From: Acetatifactor sp.
GTDB taxonomy: Bacteria; Bacillota; Clostridia; Lachnospirales; Lachnospiraceae
Length of the DNA: 64,000 nt
Direction: 5' to 3'
Assembly: GCA_024695935.1 (NCBI GenBank)
Contig: JAILHH010000040.1
Span: forward strand, 44,039-108,038
Of the stretch, positions 52,110 through 61,490 are shown one piece after another; the stretch's first letter is position 1, and the number at the start of each line of letters is the position of its first letter. The position numbers and the translations under genes are program-made. The notes below the pieces were generated by a model, which worked only from the letters and a program-made list of their open reading frames with translations, ran no database searches and was not told the DNA's origin.

Positions 52110-52349
52110 ATGGGCGCATTAAGAATTATACTTACAATTTTGTTTATCATTGATTGTTTAGCTCTTACTGTTATCGTACTTTTGCAGGAAGGTAAATCAG
52201 CCGGCTTAGGTACCATTAGCGGAGCTGCAGATACATACTGGGGAAAAAATAAAGGTCGTTCCATGGAGGGCGCACTTTTAAAGATCACACGAGTTCTTGC
52301 AGTATTATTTATGGTTCTCGCACTTGTTCTTAATCTGAACGTATTTTAA
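52110..52349 (+). CDS. secG: Protein translocase subunit SecG
   Basis: A 79-residue protein with two transmembrane helices (about 3-24 and 55-77) flanking VLLQEGKSAGLGTISG, the SecG signature. The start ATG 52110 follows CAGGAGGTG. It lies upstream of rnr and smpB, the standard Firmicutes order secG-rnr-smpB. Confidence 0.96.
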   Translation: MGALRIILTILFIIDCLALTVIVLLQEGKSAGLGTISGAADTYWGKNKGRSMEGALLKITRVLAVLFMVLALVLNLNVF

Positions 52350-52364
52350 TTAACAGTTTGAACT

Positions 52365-52398
52365 GACACTCATGGAAACATGGGTGTCTTATTTTTTT
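52365..52398 (+). terminator. Hairpin terminator after secG
   Basis: A 10-bp stem (52365-52374 with 52379-52388, one G-U), GAAA loop, and a T-rich tail TTATTTTTTT. It could give partial termination before rnr. Confidence 0.88.
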
Positions 52399-52432
52399 AA
52401 ATAAATTCTGTAATCGAAGGAGGTGTAAAGGA

Positions 52433-54625
52433 ATGTCACTTGCAGATTTTGAATCACTTGAAAACAAACAGAATATGGATGAGATCAGAAAGGAAAAGAT
52501 CACGGAGCTTGTAAACGACAGCCTTTACGTCCCTATGAAAGAAAAGGAAATGGCTCTTTTAATGCAGGTTGAGGAAGCTGACAGAAAAGAGTTTAACAGG
52601 CTTATAAAGGAGCTTGTTCTAGAGGGAAAGCTTACCCTTACCCCAAAAGGCAAGATCATGAAGGGTGACGGCAATGTGATGCTTGGAACCTTTATAAGTA
52701 ACCAGAGAGGCTTTGGTTTTGTAGAAGTTGAGGGTCAGGAAGAAGACTTCTTTATACCTGAGGACAAGACCCTGGGGGCTTTCCACAGGGACAAGGTTCA
52801 GATCATGGTAACTGCTTCTCCAAAGGGAAAGAGAAGAGAAGCCGTGGTACTTCAGATCGTAGAGAGAGGCTTTACAAAGATCGTCGGAACCTTTGAAAAA
52901 TCAAAGAAAAACTACGGATTTGTAATCCCTGACAATGCAAAATTTATAAATGATATTTTTATTCCCTCCGACAGATCCATGAATGCCGTTCATGGCCACA
53001 AGGTTGTCTGTGAGATCACGGATTACGGAGATGAAGTAAAAAATCCCGAGGGAAAGATAATCGAGATAATCGGCCATGTAAATGATCCCGGCGTGGACAT
53101 CATGTCCATTGTAAGAGGGTATGAACTTCCGGTGGAATTTCCTGAAGAAGTAAAAAATGAGACTTTGAATATTCCCATGAGTGTCTCTGAGGATATGCTT
53201 AAAGACAGAAGAGATCTCAGGGATGTTACCATGGTGACCATAGACGGAGAGGACGCAAAGGACCTCGATGATGCGGTATCTCTTTCATTTGACGGAAACA
53301 GATATACTTTAGGCGTCCATATTGCCGATGTTTCCGAATATGTCAGAGAAGCTTCGCCCCTTGACAGAGAGGCAAAAAACCGCGGTACCAGCGTATATCT
53401 GGTGGACAGGGTGATACCCATGCTTCCACATGCACTCTCAAACGGTATCTGCTCCTTAAATCAAAAAGAGGACAGACTGGCGCTCAGTTGCATCATGACC
53501 ATCGATAAGTCCGGAAATATCGAGGATTACTCCATCGAGGCTACTGTCATCAATGTTAACAGGCGAATGTCCTACAATGAAGTAAAGAAGATATTGGATG
53601 ATCCCGAAATAGTAAATGAGGATTCTTCTCTTAATGATTGCAGGGACCTGGTGCCCATGTTTTTACAGATGAGGGAACTGTCACTTATACTTCGCAATAA
53701 GAGGAAAAAACGCGGTTCCATAGATTTTGACATTCCCGAATGCAAGATCATCCTGGATAAAGCGGGTCACCCTCTTGATATAAAACCCTATGAGAGAAAT
53801 GCCGCTACGGACATGATCGAGGATTTTATGCTTGCCGCAAATGAAACGGTGGCTGAGCATTTTTACTGGATGGAGACGCCTTTTGTTTACAGGATCCACG
53901 ATGTGCCGGATGCTGAAAAGATACAGAGACTTACCACTTTTATCAACAATTACGGTTATTTTATGAAGTCCGTTGGAAAGAGTAAGGCTAAGTCCGACCC
54001 TTCCGAGGTTCATCCAAAGGAGATACAAAAGCTGTTGGAAAAGATCGCGGGAACTGATGAGGAACCAATGATAACGCGAATGGCGCTTCGCTCCATGAAG
54101 CAGGCAAAATACAGCGTTGACTGCGCAGGACATTTTGGCCTTGCATGCAAATATTATTGTCATTTTACGTCGCCTATCAGGCGTTATCCCGACCTTCAGA
54201 TCCACAGGATCATAAAGGAATCCCTCAGAAATGAGCTTACTCCAAAGAGGGTAGATCATTACAAATCTCTTTTACCTCTCGTGGCAAAGCACTCTTCGGA
54301 TATGGAGAGAAGGGCTGATGAAGCAGAGAGAGAAACAGACAAGCTAAAGAAAGTCGAATACATGGAGCAGTTCATTGACTGTGAATTTGACGGTGTGGTT
54401 TCGGGAGTGACTGCCTGGGGACTTTATGTGGAACTTAAAAATACCTGTGAGGGTATGGTGCATATTTCAAAGATACCCGGAGATTATTACAACTTCTTTG
54501 AAAATACCATGGAGATCGTGGGTGAGCATACAGGCAATAGCTACAGACTGGGTCAGCCTGTAAAGGTAAGAGTCGATGAATGCGACAGATTCATGAAGAC
54601 TATTGATTTTTCTCTGATAAACTAA
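52433..54625 (+). CDS. rnr: Ribonuclease R
   Basis: A 730-residue 3'-5' exoribonuclease of the RNase II family. Order: N-terminal winged-helix region, cold-shock domains (GFGFVEVEGQEEDFF, NYGFVIPDN), the RNB catalytic domain with DGEDAKDLDDAVSL, and a C-terminal S1 domain. RNase R degrades defective mRNA in trans-translation with SmpB and tmRNA, which are encoded next. GAAGGAGGTG precedes the start. Confidence 0.97.
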   Translation: MSLADFESLENKQNMDEIRKEKITELVNDSLYVPMKEKEMALLMQVEEADRKEFNRLIKELVLEGKLTLTPKGKIMKGDGNVMLGTFISNQRGFGFVEVEGQEEDFFIPEDKTLGAFHRDKVQIMVTASPKGKRREAVVLQIVERGFTKIVGTFEKSKKNYGFVIPDNAKFINDIFIPSDRSMNAVHGHKVVCEITDYGDEVKNPEGKIIEIIGHVNDPGVDIMSIVRGYELPVEFPEEVKNETLNIPMSVSEDMLKDRRDLRDVTMVTIDGEDAKDLDDAVSLSFDGNRYTLGVHIADVSEYVREASPLDREAKNRGTSVYLVDRVIPMLPHALSNGICSLNQKEDRLALSCIMTIDKSGNIEDYSIEATVINVNRRMSYNEVKKILDDPEIVNEDSSLNDCRDLVPMFLQMRELSLILRNKRKKRGSIDFDIPECKIILDKAGHPLDIKPYERNAATDMIEDFMLAANETVAEHFYWMETPFVYRIHDVPDAEKIQRLTTFINNYGYFMKSVGKSKAKSDPSEVHPKEIQKLLEKIAGTDEEPMITRMALRSMKQAKYSVDCAGHFGLACKYYCHFTSPIRRYPDLQIHRIIKESLRNELTPKRVDHYKSLLPLVAKHSSDMERRADEAERETDKLKKVEYMEQFIDCEFDGVVSGVTAWGLYVELKNTCEGMVHISKIPGDYYNFFENTMEIVGEHTGNSYRLGQPVKVRVDECDRFMKTIDFSLIN

Positions 54626-54637
54626 ACCGCAGGTTTA

Positions 54638-54666
54638 TTTTCAAAGATGGATTTTTGTGTCATAAT
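54638..54666 (+). promoter_or_regulatory. Promoter candidate for smpB-ssrA
   Basis: TTTTCA at 54638-54643 and CATAAT at 54661-54666 (spacer 17), with the TGT extension before the -10. It could provide extra transcription of smpB and tmRNA. Confidence 0.4.
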
Positions 54667-54684
54667 GGTCTTGAGGATTGAGTG

Positions 54685-55152
54685 ATGGAGAGAGAGACAA
54701 AGAAACTAATCGCAAACAACAAGAAAGCTTATCATGACTATTTCATAGATGACAAATACGAAGCAGGGGTGGAATTATGCGGTACCGAAGTCAAGTCCAT
54801 GAGAATGGGCAAGTGCAGCATCAAGGAAAGCTTTATCCGCATCGAAAACGGTGAAGTATTTGTCTATGGATGTCATGTGAGTCCCTATGAAAAGGGGAAT
54901 ATATTTAACAAGGATCCCTTGAGAGTCAAAAAACTCTTATTACATAAAGCGGAGATCAACAAACTTGTTGGCAAAATCAAGGAAAAGGGTTATACTTTAG
55001 TTCCGTTGGAGGTTTATTTCAAAGGCGGAAGAGTCAAAATGGAGATAGGCCTTGCCAGAGGTAAAAAACTCTATGACAAGAGAGATGATATTGCCAAAAA
55101 GGATCAGAGAAGAGAGACCGAGAGGGATTTCAAAGTCAAAAACCTGGGCTAG
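54685..55152 (+). CDS. smpB: SsrA-binding protein SmpB
   Basis: A 155-residue protein that binds tmRNA and starts trans-translation. The family motifs [25 protein letters not shown] and [17 protein letters not shown] sequence (here [19 protein letters not shown]) are present. ATG 54685 is preferred to GTG 54682 because TTGAGG at 54671 is better spaced. The last seven bases, including the TAG stop, overlap the predicted 5' acceptor strand of ssrA. Confidence 0.96.
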   Translation: MERETKKLIANNKKAYHDYFIDDKYEAGVELCGTEVKSMRMGKCSIKESFIRIENGEVFVYGCHVSPYEKGNIFNKDPLRVKKLLLHKAEINKLVGKIKEKGYTLVPLEVYFKGGRVKMEIGLARGKKLYDKRDDIAKKDQRRETERDFKVKNLG

Positions 55153-55487
55153 TAAAGGTTTCGACGGGGATCATGAAGTTTAAGAAGCGAGTCGACAGGT
55201 ACGTCGTAAATGGCCAACTTAAAATTAAACGCTAACGATAATTTAGCATACGCTGCCTAGTTTGCAGCAGTCGGCTTTAGTGCACTCACACATTAAAGAT
55301 CCGGCTTCGACTATGTGAGAAACGACTTCACCAAAGCTTTGAGGTGATGGGCGTATCATGAAGCTACTGAACGCACCGGGGTGTTAATCTCCTTGTGCGG
55401 GAGGGAATGAAATAATGATTAACTACACTCGTAGAAGGGAAAGGGATTGGTTTTCGGACACGGGTTCTACTCCCGTTTAGTCCCCTA
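55146..55487 (+). ncRNA. ssrA: Transfer-messenger RNA (tmRNA)
   Basis: The 5' part has GGTTTCGACGGGGAT (from 55157), diagnostic of tmRNA, and the 3' part has the T-arm ACGGG-TTCTACT-CCCGT (55460-55476). The acceptor stem pairs GGGCTAG (55146-55152) with TTAGTCC (55477-55483), with two G-U pairs. The tag frame encodes ANLKLNANDNLAYAA followed by TAG (stop around 55258-55260). The 3' end reads CTA instead of CCA after the discriminator, so CCA must be completed after transcription. The 5' end overlaps the smpB stop codon. Confidence 0.93.
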
Positions 55488-55528
55488 TACGAAAAAAGAG
55501 ACCATAAATGGTCTCTTTTTTTCGTATA
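55486..55528 (+). terminator. Terminator of ssrA
   Basis: A nearly perfect 19-bp palindrome (55486-55504 with 55509-55528, one extra T) whose 3' arm contains seven T. It begins within the last bases of the tmRNA gene. Confidence 0.93.
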
Positions 55529-55540
55529 TGGACTAATCAG

Positions 55541-55652
55541 ACGGGAGCCGAACGATGAGGCCGAGGCGTACACGCCGAGAGAATGTGCCGGTGGCACATT
55601 CGAGCCGAAATCCGGCCCGAAAGGCGCCTGGGGCGCCGGCGGGACTCCCGCC
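55541..55652. repeat. GC-rich block of nested inverted repeats
   Basis: About 110 bases, much richer in GC than the surroundings. It contains GAATGTGCC/GGCACATTC (55578-55597 area), GGCGCC/GGCGCC, GGCG..CGCC, and GGCGGGA/TCCCGCC at its end. It has no plausible gene. It may be a structured RNA or a mobile-repeat remnant, and leads directly into the 75-bp direct repeats. Confidence 0.6.
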
Positions 55653-55830
55653 TGCGGATAAGAAGCATTTCTTTCAACTATTTTATCCGCAATTATCCAG
55701 CGCCCAGGCCATTCATTGCCACACATTTGCGGATAAGAAGCATTGCTTCCGACTATTTTATCCGCAATTATCCAGCACCCAGGCCTTTTATTGCCACACA
55801 CTTGCGGATAAGAAGCATTGCTTCGTCTAT
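55653..55830. repeat. 75-bp direct repeats with internal palindrome (2.4 copies)
   Basis: TGCGGATAAGAAGCATT begins at 55653, 55728 and 55803, an exact 75-base step. Each full copy holds an inverted repeat TTGCGGATAA/TTATCCGCAA around an inner GAAGCA/TGCTTC hairpin, then a conserved CCAGGCC and ATTGCCACACA. The third copy is cut short. Open frames here are by-products of the repeat. Confidence 0.9.
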
Positions 55831-55838
55831 ATTTTTCT

Positions 55839-55867
55839 TATACATTTATGGTTGTATATGGTATAAT
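55839..55867 (+). promoter_or_regulatory. Promoter of the large hybrid kinase gene
   Basis: TATACA at 55839-55844 (four of six) and perfect TATAAT at 55862-55867, spacer 17, with the TGG extension of the -10. Confidence 0.7.
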
Positions 55868-55929
55868 AAAACGTAATAATGCATTATATTGAGGGAAAAA
55901 ATAAAGTTACTTTTGGGAGATAGAAAACA

Positions 55930-58626
55930 ATGAAAACCTGGATGCGGAGATGCTTTATCATAATGCTTTTTCTGTCGCTTGCATATTTTGCATGGGGACA
56001 GTTATACCTGCCTTCCGAGTCAAGGATCGATCTGCGCAATACCTGTGAATTGTTTTTGGATGGATGGATGCAGGAACTGTCGGACGGCACCCTTGTGCCG
56101 GCACACATTCCCGGAGATATCAAGTATGAAGATAACAGTGATAGAATCGTCATTATAAATCATGTTCCTACAGACTGCATTAACGGTGAAGGCATCACTG
56201 TTAAGAGTTATCTTCAGAATATGGATTTTTATTTAAACGGCGAACTTATCTCCACCTATAGACCTGATGCTTCCAGGATCAGAGAAAAGGTTCCTCCCAT
56301 GTACTGGGTATTTGCCCCTCTTGCAGGTGCAAAGGCCGGGGACGAGATCCGTGTGGAATTATCTTCATCTTATCCTGATGCAATGAGAAAGGTCAGGGAG
56401 ATATATTTCGGAAACGAAATCGGATTTTGGATCTATCAGTGGAACGTTAACAAGCTTGAAGCCTCCACTACATTCGTAATGCTTATTTTGAGCCTTCTCA
56501 TACTTATCCTTACTTTTATAGTTTATTTAAATCACAGGAATTTCCTGAGGATGGGATATCTGGGTATCGGTGTTTTGGTCACCAGTGTCTGGATGTTCTG
56601 TAATTCACCTTTGAGGCAGCTCTTTATGCACAATGTTACAGTGGCTTCGGATCTGGCTTTCCTTTGTGTTATGCTGATACCCATACCTTTTTCGTTTTAT
56701 TTTAATCTGCTTCAGGGCAGAAGATATGAAAAGGCTTATTCAGTACTTATAATCTTCAGTATTTTGGATTTTATCATTGAGAATATTCTTGTATTTTCAA
56801 GGGTATGTGATTTCAGAGACAATGCCCTTATTATTAATGGATTTTTGATATTGTGGGTTTTGATATTGGTGGGCACCATTTTTATAGATATATTTACCCG
56901 CAGGATCAGAGATTATTTTGTTACCGGAGTTATCATGGTGATCGCAGGGGCACTGGGAGGACTTCAGTCACTTGACTATATTTACAATGCTGCAGATTTT
57001 AATATTTCAGCCACGAGCTTTATTCTGATGACCCTTATGATCGTTGCAGGCCTTGACGGATATCATGAAGTTATAAAGGTCAACAATGAGAGACAGAGTG
57101 CCATCATTGCAAGCAAGATGAAAAGCGAATTCCTTGCAAATATGTCCCATGAGATCAGGACTCCCATAAATGCAGTCCTGGGCATGAATGAGATGATCCT
57201 CAGAGACAGTAAAGAGGACAAGATCCTTTCATATTCCAGGGATATCAAGGCTTCCGGAAATATGCTATTGTCTCTTATAAATGATATTCTGGATTTTTCA
57301 AAGATCGAATCGGGAAAACTCGATCTGGTACCGGTGGAATATGATTTAAAGCGCCTGGTAAAGGAACTTGTTGTGATCGTTCGAAACAGAGTTGAGGAAA
57401 AAGGACTTGATCTTTCTGTGAGGGTTGATCCTGCCACACCCAGGAATCTGTTGGGTGATGAAAACAGAGTAAAACAGATCGCACTTAATCTTTTGTCAAA
57501 CGCAGTAAAATATACAGATGCGGGAGAGATCGGATTAAAGGTAGGTTTTGAAACCACCGACGGAAACGATATTTTCCTTGTGATATCTGTGAGAGATACG
57601 GGAAAAGGCATCAGACATGATGATATGGACAAGCTTTTCGATTCTTTTAGCAGGGTAGATCAAAAAAAGAACAGGAATATCGAGGGTACCGGACTGGGAC
57701 TTAGTATCACCAAGCGCCTGATCGAGCGTATGGATGGCGATATCCAGGTTGAGAGTGAATATGGCAAGGGTTCTAAGTTTGTCGTAAAAGTAAGACAGGG
57801 CGTGATATCAAATGTCCCCGTCGGAAAATTCAATCTTGACTCAGAATATGATGAACATGCGGAAGAAAAGACCTTGGATTTTGTCGCTCCCGGCGCAAGG
57901 ATTCTGGTTGTTGATGATGTTCCTATGAATCTGAAGGTTTTCAAAGGATTTTTGAAGGATACCTTCATGATGGTTGATGAGGCGTTAAACGCCAGAGAGG
58001 CCATTAATTTTTGGAGAGAGCATAAATATGACATAGTTTTTCTGGATCATATGATGCCGGATATAGACGGAATTGAGTGTAACAAACTGATGCACACCCC
58101 CGAAAACGTGGGATTAAATGCGGATACTCCTGTTATAATGCTGACTGCAAATGCCATGGCAGGGCTAAAGGAACAGTATCTTTCTTCGGGATTTGCGGAT
58201 TATCTTTCAAAACCCTTTAAACCCCAGAGTCTGCAGTCACTGGTGATCAAGTATTTAAACAGCGGAAAAGTCAGAACCGTTGGTGATAACAGAAAATACC
58301 ATTTCCCCATTGATCACGTGTCAGGTCTTTATAATTATGTGGGAGATGAGTCCTTCTACGAAAAGATGCTTAAGGATTTTGTGGAAAACGACCGGAGGGA
58401 CAATCTGAAATCAGCACTTAAGGTCAAGGATTATGATGTTTTCAGAAAGACAGTCCATGAATTAAAGAAAAACTCAGAGGCTATAGGTGCAGTTGAGTTT
58501 AGGGACCTTAGCATCCTTATGGAGGATGCCGTAAAGAACGGTAATTTTGATTATATTGAATATGCTTTTGATGAGTATATTTTAAAATACAGCGAACTTT
58601 TGGAGTTCGCGGATGAGAAACATTAG
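55930..58626 (+). CDS. Membrane hybrid sensor histidine kinase with REC and Hpt domains
   Basis: An 898-residue tripartite kinase. An N-terminal helix (about 8-25) leads to an extracytoplasmic jelly-roll-like domain (about 30-175), then about seven transmembrane helices (180-385, the 7TMR-DISM type layout). HisKA has the His in ANMSHEIRTPINA (about residue 406), HATPase shows NLLSNAVKYTDAG and GTGLGLSIT, a receiver (about 655-775, phosphoacceptor D near 705 in VFLDHMMPD) and a degenerate-looking Hpt at 800-890 with H842 in VHELKKNSEAIGA. Its output partner is not obvious; the small membrane protein encoded next may help. Confidence 0.92.
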   Translation: MKTWMRRCFIIMLFLSLAYFAWGQLYLPSESRIDLRNTCELFLDGWMQELSDGTLVPAHIPGDIKYEDNSDRIVIINHVPTDCINGEGITVKSYLQNMDFYLNGELISTYRPDASRIREKVPPMYWVFAPLAGAKAGDEIRVELSSSYPDAMRKVREIYFGNEIGFWIYQWNVNKLEASTTFVMLILSLLILILTFIVYLNHRNFLRMGYLGIGVLVTSVWMFCNSPLRQLFMHNVTVASDLAFLCVMLIPIPFSFYFNLLQGRRYEKAYSVLIIFSILDFIIENILVFSRVCDFRDNALIINGFLILWVLILVGTIFIDIFTRRIRDYFVTGVIMVIAGALGGLQSLDYIYNAADFNISATSFILMTLMIVAGLDGYHEVIKVNNERQSAIIASKMKSEFLANMSHEIRTPINAVLGMNEMILRDSKEDKILSYSRDIKASGNMLLSLINDILDFSKIESGKLDLVPVEYDLKRLVKELVVIVRNRVEEKGLDLSVRVDPATPRNLLGDENRVKQIALNLLSNAVKYTDAGEIGLKVGFETTDGNDIFLVISVRDTGKGIRHDDMDKLFDSFSRVDQKKNRNIEGTGLGLSITKRLIERMDGDIQVESEYGKGSKFVVKVRQGVISNVPVGKFNLDSEYDEHAEEKTLDFVAPGARILVVDDVPMNLKVFKGFLKDTFMMVDEALNAREAINFWREHKYDIVFLDHMMPDIDGIECNKLMHTPENVGLNADTPVIMLTANAMAGLKEQYLSSGFADYLSKPFKPQSLQSLVIKYLNSGKVRTVGDNRKYHFPIDHVSGLYNYVGDESFYEKMLKDFVENDRRDNLKSALKVKDYDVFRKTVHELKKNSEAIGAVEFRDLSILMEDAVKNGNFDYIEYAFDEYILKYSELLEFADEKH

Positions 58627-58640
58627 AGGAGGTTTATCTT

Positions 58641-59210
58641 TTGGAAACGGGCAAAGATAATACCAGAGTTGCGGAAGGCTACAGCTTTGCAACTGTTGCA
58701 GACTGTGAACTCGGAAAAAACGAGAAAAAGAAAATAGAATATCTGGAGTCCAAACTTGATTATTCTAAGCCTGCAACGATCTACAGGATTTATGAAAAGG
58801 CACTCAGCGATCGTACTTTTAAAAGTCCCGTGGGATATGAATTTTTGAGAAAACTCCAAAGCTTCCTCCTATCTGACCCTGCAATTGACCCCGCTACGGT
58901 TTCGCCCATCCCTCTTTACAAGACATATGCCGAGGTGGAGAGAATGGCTAAAAATCCTGCAAAGCAGAGGATCAAGCCCGCAAAGCCCAAAAAAGAGGTG
59001 GCCTGGACAACAGTTTCCGCATGGCTGAATGTATTGTTTGTTTTGGCGATCATTGCCATGTTTACCATATTGCTTAAAAGCGATCAGCCGAATATTTTAA
59101 ATTATAAAACTGCCATCATAAATCAGTACTCTCAATGGGAAGAGGATTTAAAGGCAAGGGAAACCGTGGTCAAGCAAAAAGAACTGGAACTTAAGATCAG
59201 AGAAGAATAG
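58641..59210 (+). CDS. Hypothetical single-helix membrane protein, 189 aa
   Basis: A mostly charged cytoplasmic N-terminal region (1-120), one transmembrane helix (about 124-145) and a short coiled-coil C-terminal tail (about 160-189). It starts with TTG at 58641 behind AGGAGGT, 14 bases after the hybrid kinase. I do not recognise the family. Its coupling to the kinase suggests an accessory role, without direct evidence. Confidence 0.75.
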   Translation: METGKDNTRVAEGYSFATVADCELGKNEKKKIEYLESKLDYSKPATIYRIYEKALSDRTFKSPVGYEFLRKLQSFLLSDPAIDPATVSPIPLYKTYAEVERMAKNPAKQRIKPAKPKKEVAWTTVSAWLNVLFVLAIIAMFTILLKSDQPNILNYKTAIINQYSQWEEDLKARETVVKQKELELKIREE

Positions 59211-59292
59211 TTCACAATTTCACCATAATTTAGAACTATAATCCATAATAATGATTGGTTTTACATAGTATTTGGAAAGGCGAGGAATTGAT

Positions 59293-59967
59293 ATGGATAA
59301 ATTAAAGATCATGGTGGTGGATGACGAGAGCAGGATGAGAAAACTCGTCGGTGATTTTTTGACAAAGAATAATTTTGACGTGGTTGAAGCTGCAGACGGA
59401 GAGGCTGCGATGGATCTTTTTTACAAAGAAAAAGACATTGCTCTCATTGTTTTAGATGTGATGATGCCCAAGATGGATGGCTGGGAGGTCTGCAGAGAGA
59501 TCAGAGCCACGTCCAAAGTCCCTATCATAATGCTTACCGCAAGGGGCGATGAGAGAGATGAACTGCAGGGATTTTCTCTTGGTGTCGATGAATACATATC
59601 AAAACCCTTTAGCCCAAAGATATTGGTGGCGAGGATCGATGCCATACTTCGCAGAACTGCGAAAGCAGGCGAAGAATCAGTCCTTTCCGCCGGCGGAATA
59701 GAGATAAACAAGACAGCTCACACTGCGCTTGTGGACGGAGTTTCAATGGATCTTTCCTTTAAGGAATTTGAACTCCTTACATATTTTCTTGAAAATAACG
59801 GCATAGCTCTTTCCAGAGAAAAGATTTTGAATAATGTCTGGAATTATGATTATTACGGAGATGACAGGACCATCGACACCCATGTAAAAAAACTCAGGAG
59901 CAAGATGGGCGAAAAGGGCGCGCTTATCAAGACTATCTGGGGATTTGGATACAAGCTTGAAGCCTGA
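59293..59967 (+). CDS. OmpR/PhoB-family response regulator
   Basis: A 224-residue regulator: receiver (D-D-E pocket at VVDDES, phosphoacceptor in LIVLDVMMPKMDG, and SKPF lysine) and a winged-helix DNA-binding domain (LSFKEFELLTYFLENNG, YYGDDRTIDTHVKKLRSKMG). ATG 59293 is preferred to an upstream TTG because of GGCGAGG spacing. Tandem TTCACA/TTCACC (59211 and 59219) with TATAAT at 59237-59242 upstream might form its promoter and autoregulatory site. The kinase gene follows after 14 bases. Confidence 0.94.
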   Translation: MDKLKIMVVDDESRMRKLVGDFLTKNNFDVVEAADGEAAMDLFYKEKDIALIVLDVMMPKMDGWEVCREIRATSKVPIIMLTARGDERDELQGFSLGVDEYISKPFSPKILVARIDAILRRTAKAGEESVLSAGGIEINKTAHTALVDGVSMDLSFKEFELLTYFLENNGIALSREKILNNVWNYDYYGDDRTIDTHVKKLRSKMGEKGALIKTIWGFGYKLEA

Positions 59968-59981
59968 TCCGGAGATGCTTT

Positions 59982-61490
59982 ATGAATAAGAAAAAGGAAA
60001 CACAAAAAGTAAAACATTCAATAAAAGTACAGTTTCCGCTTATCTTTATCGGCATGATGATAGGTACCATCCTGCTGTGTATTTTTATGAATGTGTATCT
60101 GCTTGAAAAATATTATACGGGAAAAAAGACGGCCATTATTATGGATGCCTATGAGGGCATAAAGGATGCTACCAAACAGGAAGATTACGACGGCACCGTA
60201 CTGGCTGAGAAATTAAACTATATCTGTAGCACGAACAATATTACCATTGCAGTTATGGATGCCAATTCCAATATGATGTTTGTGTCCAGAAACGGCGGAA
60301 TGGTCCTCGAGAAGCGTTTGATGAACAGGATCTTTGGCAGGGGGCCCGCACCCGGGGATGCAAAGATACTTGAGACAGGAGAGGATTACGAACTTTCCAG
60401 GGCATCCTATGACGGAAATGATTATCTGGAGATTTACGGACGTATCAACAGCACTGTTTCATTTATCATGTCCACTCCAGTTGAATCTATCAGAGAGAGC
60501 GCAGCCATTGCCAACAGATTTTTCATATATGTAGGTTTGTTTGCAACCCTTGTCGGCGCCATCATCATGGTATTTGTCTCAAAAAAGATTACAAAGCCCA
60601 TTTTGGAACTCTCCGATATTTCCGAGAAAATGGTTAAGCTTGATTTTGATGCGCTCTATACAGGAAACAGCCACAATGAGATAGGACTCCTTGGAAGCAA
60701 TATTAACAAACTTTCCCTTTCTCTTGAAAAATCCATAAGCGATCTAAAGACCGCAAACAATGAGCTTAAAAAAGATATAGAGAAAAAAGAAGAGATCGAC
60801 GAGATGCGCAAGGAGTTTTTGGCAAATGTATCTCACGAGCTCAAAACTCCCATTGCTTTGATCCAGGGTTACGCTGAAGGGCTAAAAGAGGGAATAAATG
60901 ACGATGATCCCGACAGCAGGGATTTTTATTGTGATGTCATAATGGACGAAGCCTCAAAGATGAATAACATGGTCAAAAAGCTCCTGACCTTAAATCAGTT
61001 GGAGTTTGGCAATGATATCGTCAATATGGAGAGGTTCGATATAGCTGATCTGGTTAAAAACTATGTCCAGTCCGCAGAGATACTTACGCAGGATAAGGGT
61101 ATCACAGTAAATCTGTGCGAAACGGAGCCTGTATTTGTATGGGGTGATGAATTCAGGGTTGAAGAGGTTGTGACCAACTATTTTTCAAATGCTGTAAATC
61201 ACTGTGCAGGCGAAAAGATCATAGATATCAATATTATTAAAGAAAACGGAAAGGCAAGAGTTACTGTATTTAACACCGGTTCTCCCATACCGGAGGATTC
61301 CATAGAACATATCTGGGAGAAGTTTTATAAAGTTGATAAAGCCCGTACCAGGGAGTATGGCGGAAACGGAGTGGGTCTTTCCATAGTTAAGGCTATCATG
61401 GAGTCCATGAATCAGGGGTACGGAGTTCAGAATTTCAACAACGGTGTTATGTTTTGGTTTGAACTGGAATTGATTAAGGATGAACAATAA
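59982..61490 (+). CDS. Membrane sensor histidine kinase (HAMP/HisKA/HATPase)
   Basis: A 502-residue kinase with two transmembrane helices (about 19-42 and 170-192), an extracellular domain between them, HAMP (about 193-245), a coiled coil, HisKA with H in NVSHELKTPIALIQGYAEG (about residue 285) and HATPase with NYFSNAVNHC and NGVGLSIVKAIME. It pairs with the OmpR-type regulator just upstream. Its end overlaps hflX by 11 bases. The signal is unknown. Confidence 0.94.
   Translation: MNKKKETQKVKHSIKVQFPLIFIGMMIGTILLCIFMNVYLLEKYYTGKKTAIIMDAYEGIKDATKQEDYDGTVLAEKLNYICSTNNITIAVMDANSNMMFVSRNGGMVLEKRLMNRIFGRGPAPGDAKILETGEDYELSRASYDGNDYLEIYGRINSTVSFIMSTPVESIRESAAIANRFFIYVGLFATLVGAIIMVFVSKKITKPILELSDISEKMVKLDFDALYTGNSHNEIGLLGSNINKLSLSLEKSISDLKTANNELKKDIEKKEEIDEMRKEFLANVSHELKTPIALIQGYAEGLKEGINDDDPDSRDFYCDVIMDEASKMNNMVKKLLTLNQLEFGNDIVNMERFDIADLVKNYVQSAEILTQDKGITVNLCETEPVFVWGDEFRVEEVVTNYFSNAVNHCAGEKIIDINIIKENGKARVTVFNTGSPIPEDSIEHIWEKFYKVDKARTREYGGNGVGLSIVKAIMESMNQGYGVQNFNNGVMFWFELELIKDEQ

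Noticed and set aside
55555..55876. Plus and minus strand open frames over the repeats after ssrA
   Set aside because: They arise from the 75-bp repeat (not a multiple needing a stop in that frame), have no ribosome binding site and odd repeated peptide content.
55146..55930. Integrated element at ssrA
   Set aside because: No integrase gene and no repeated copy of the tmRNA 3' end were found downstream; only repeats are present.
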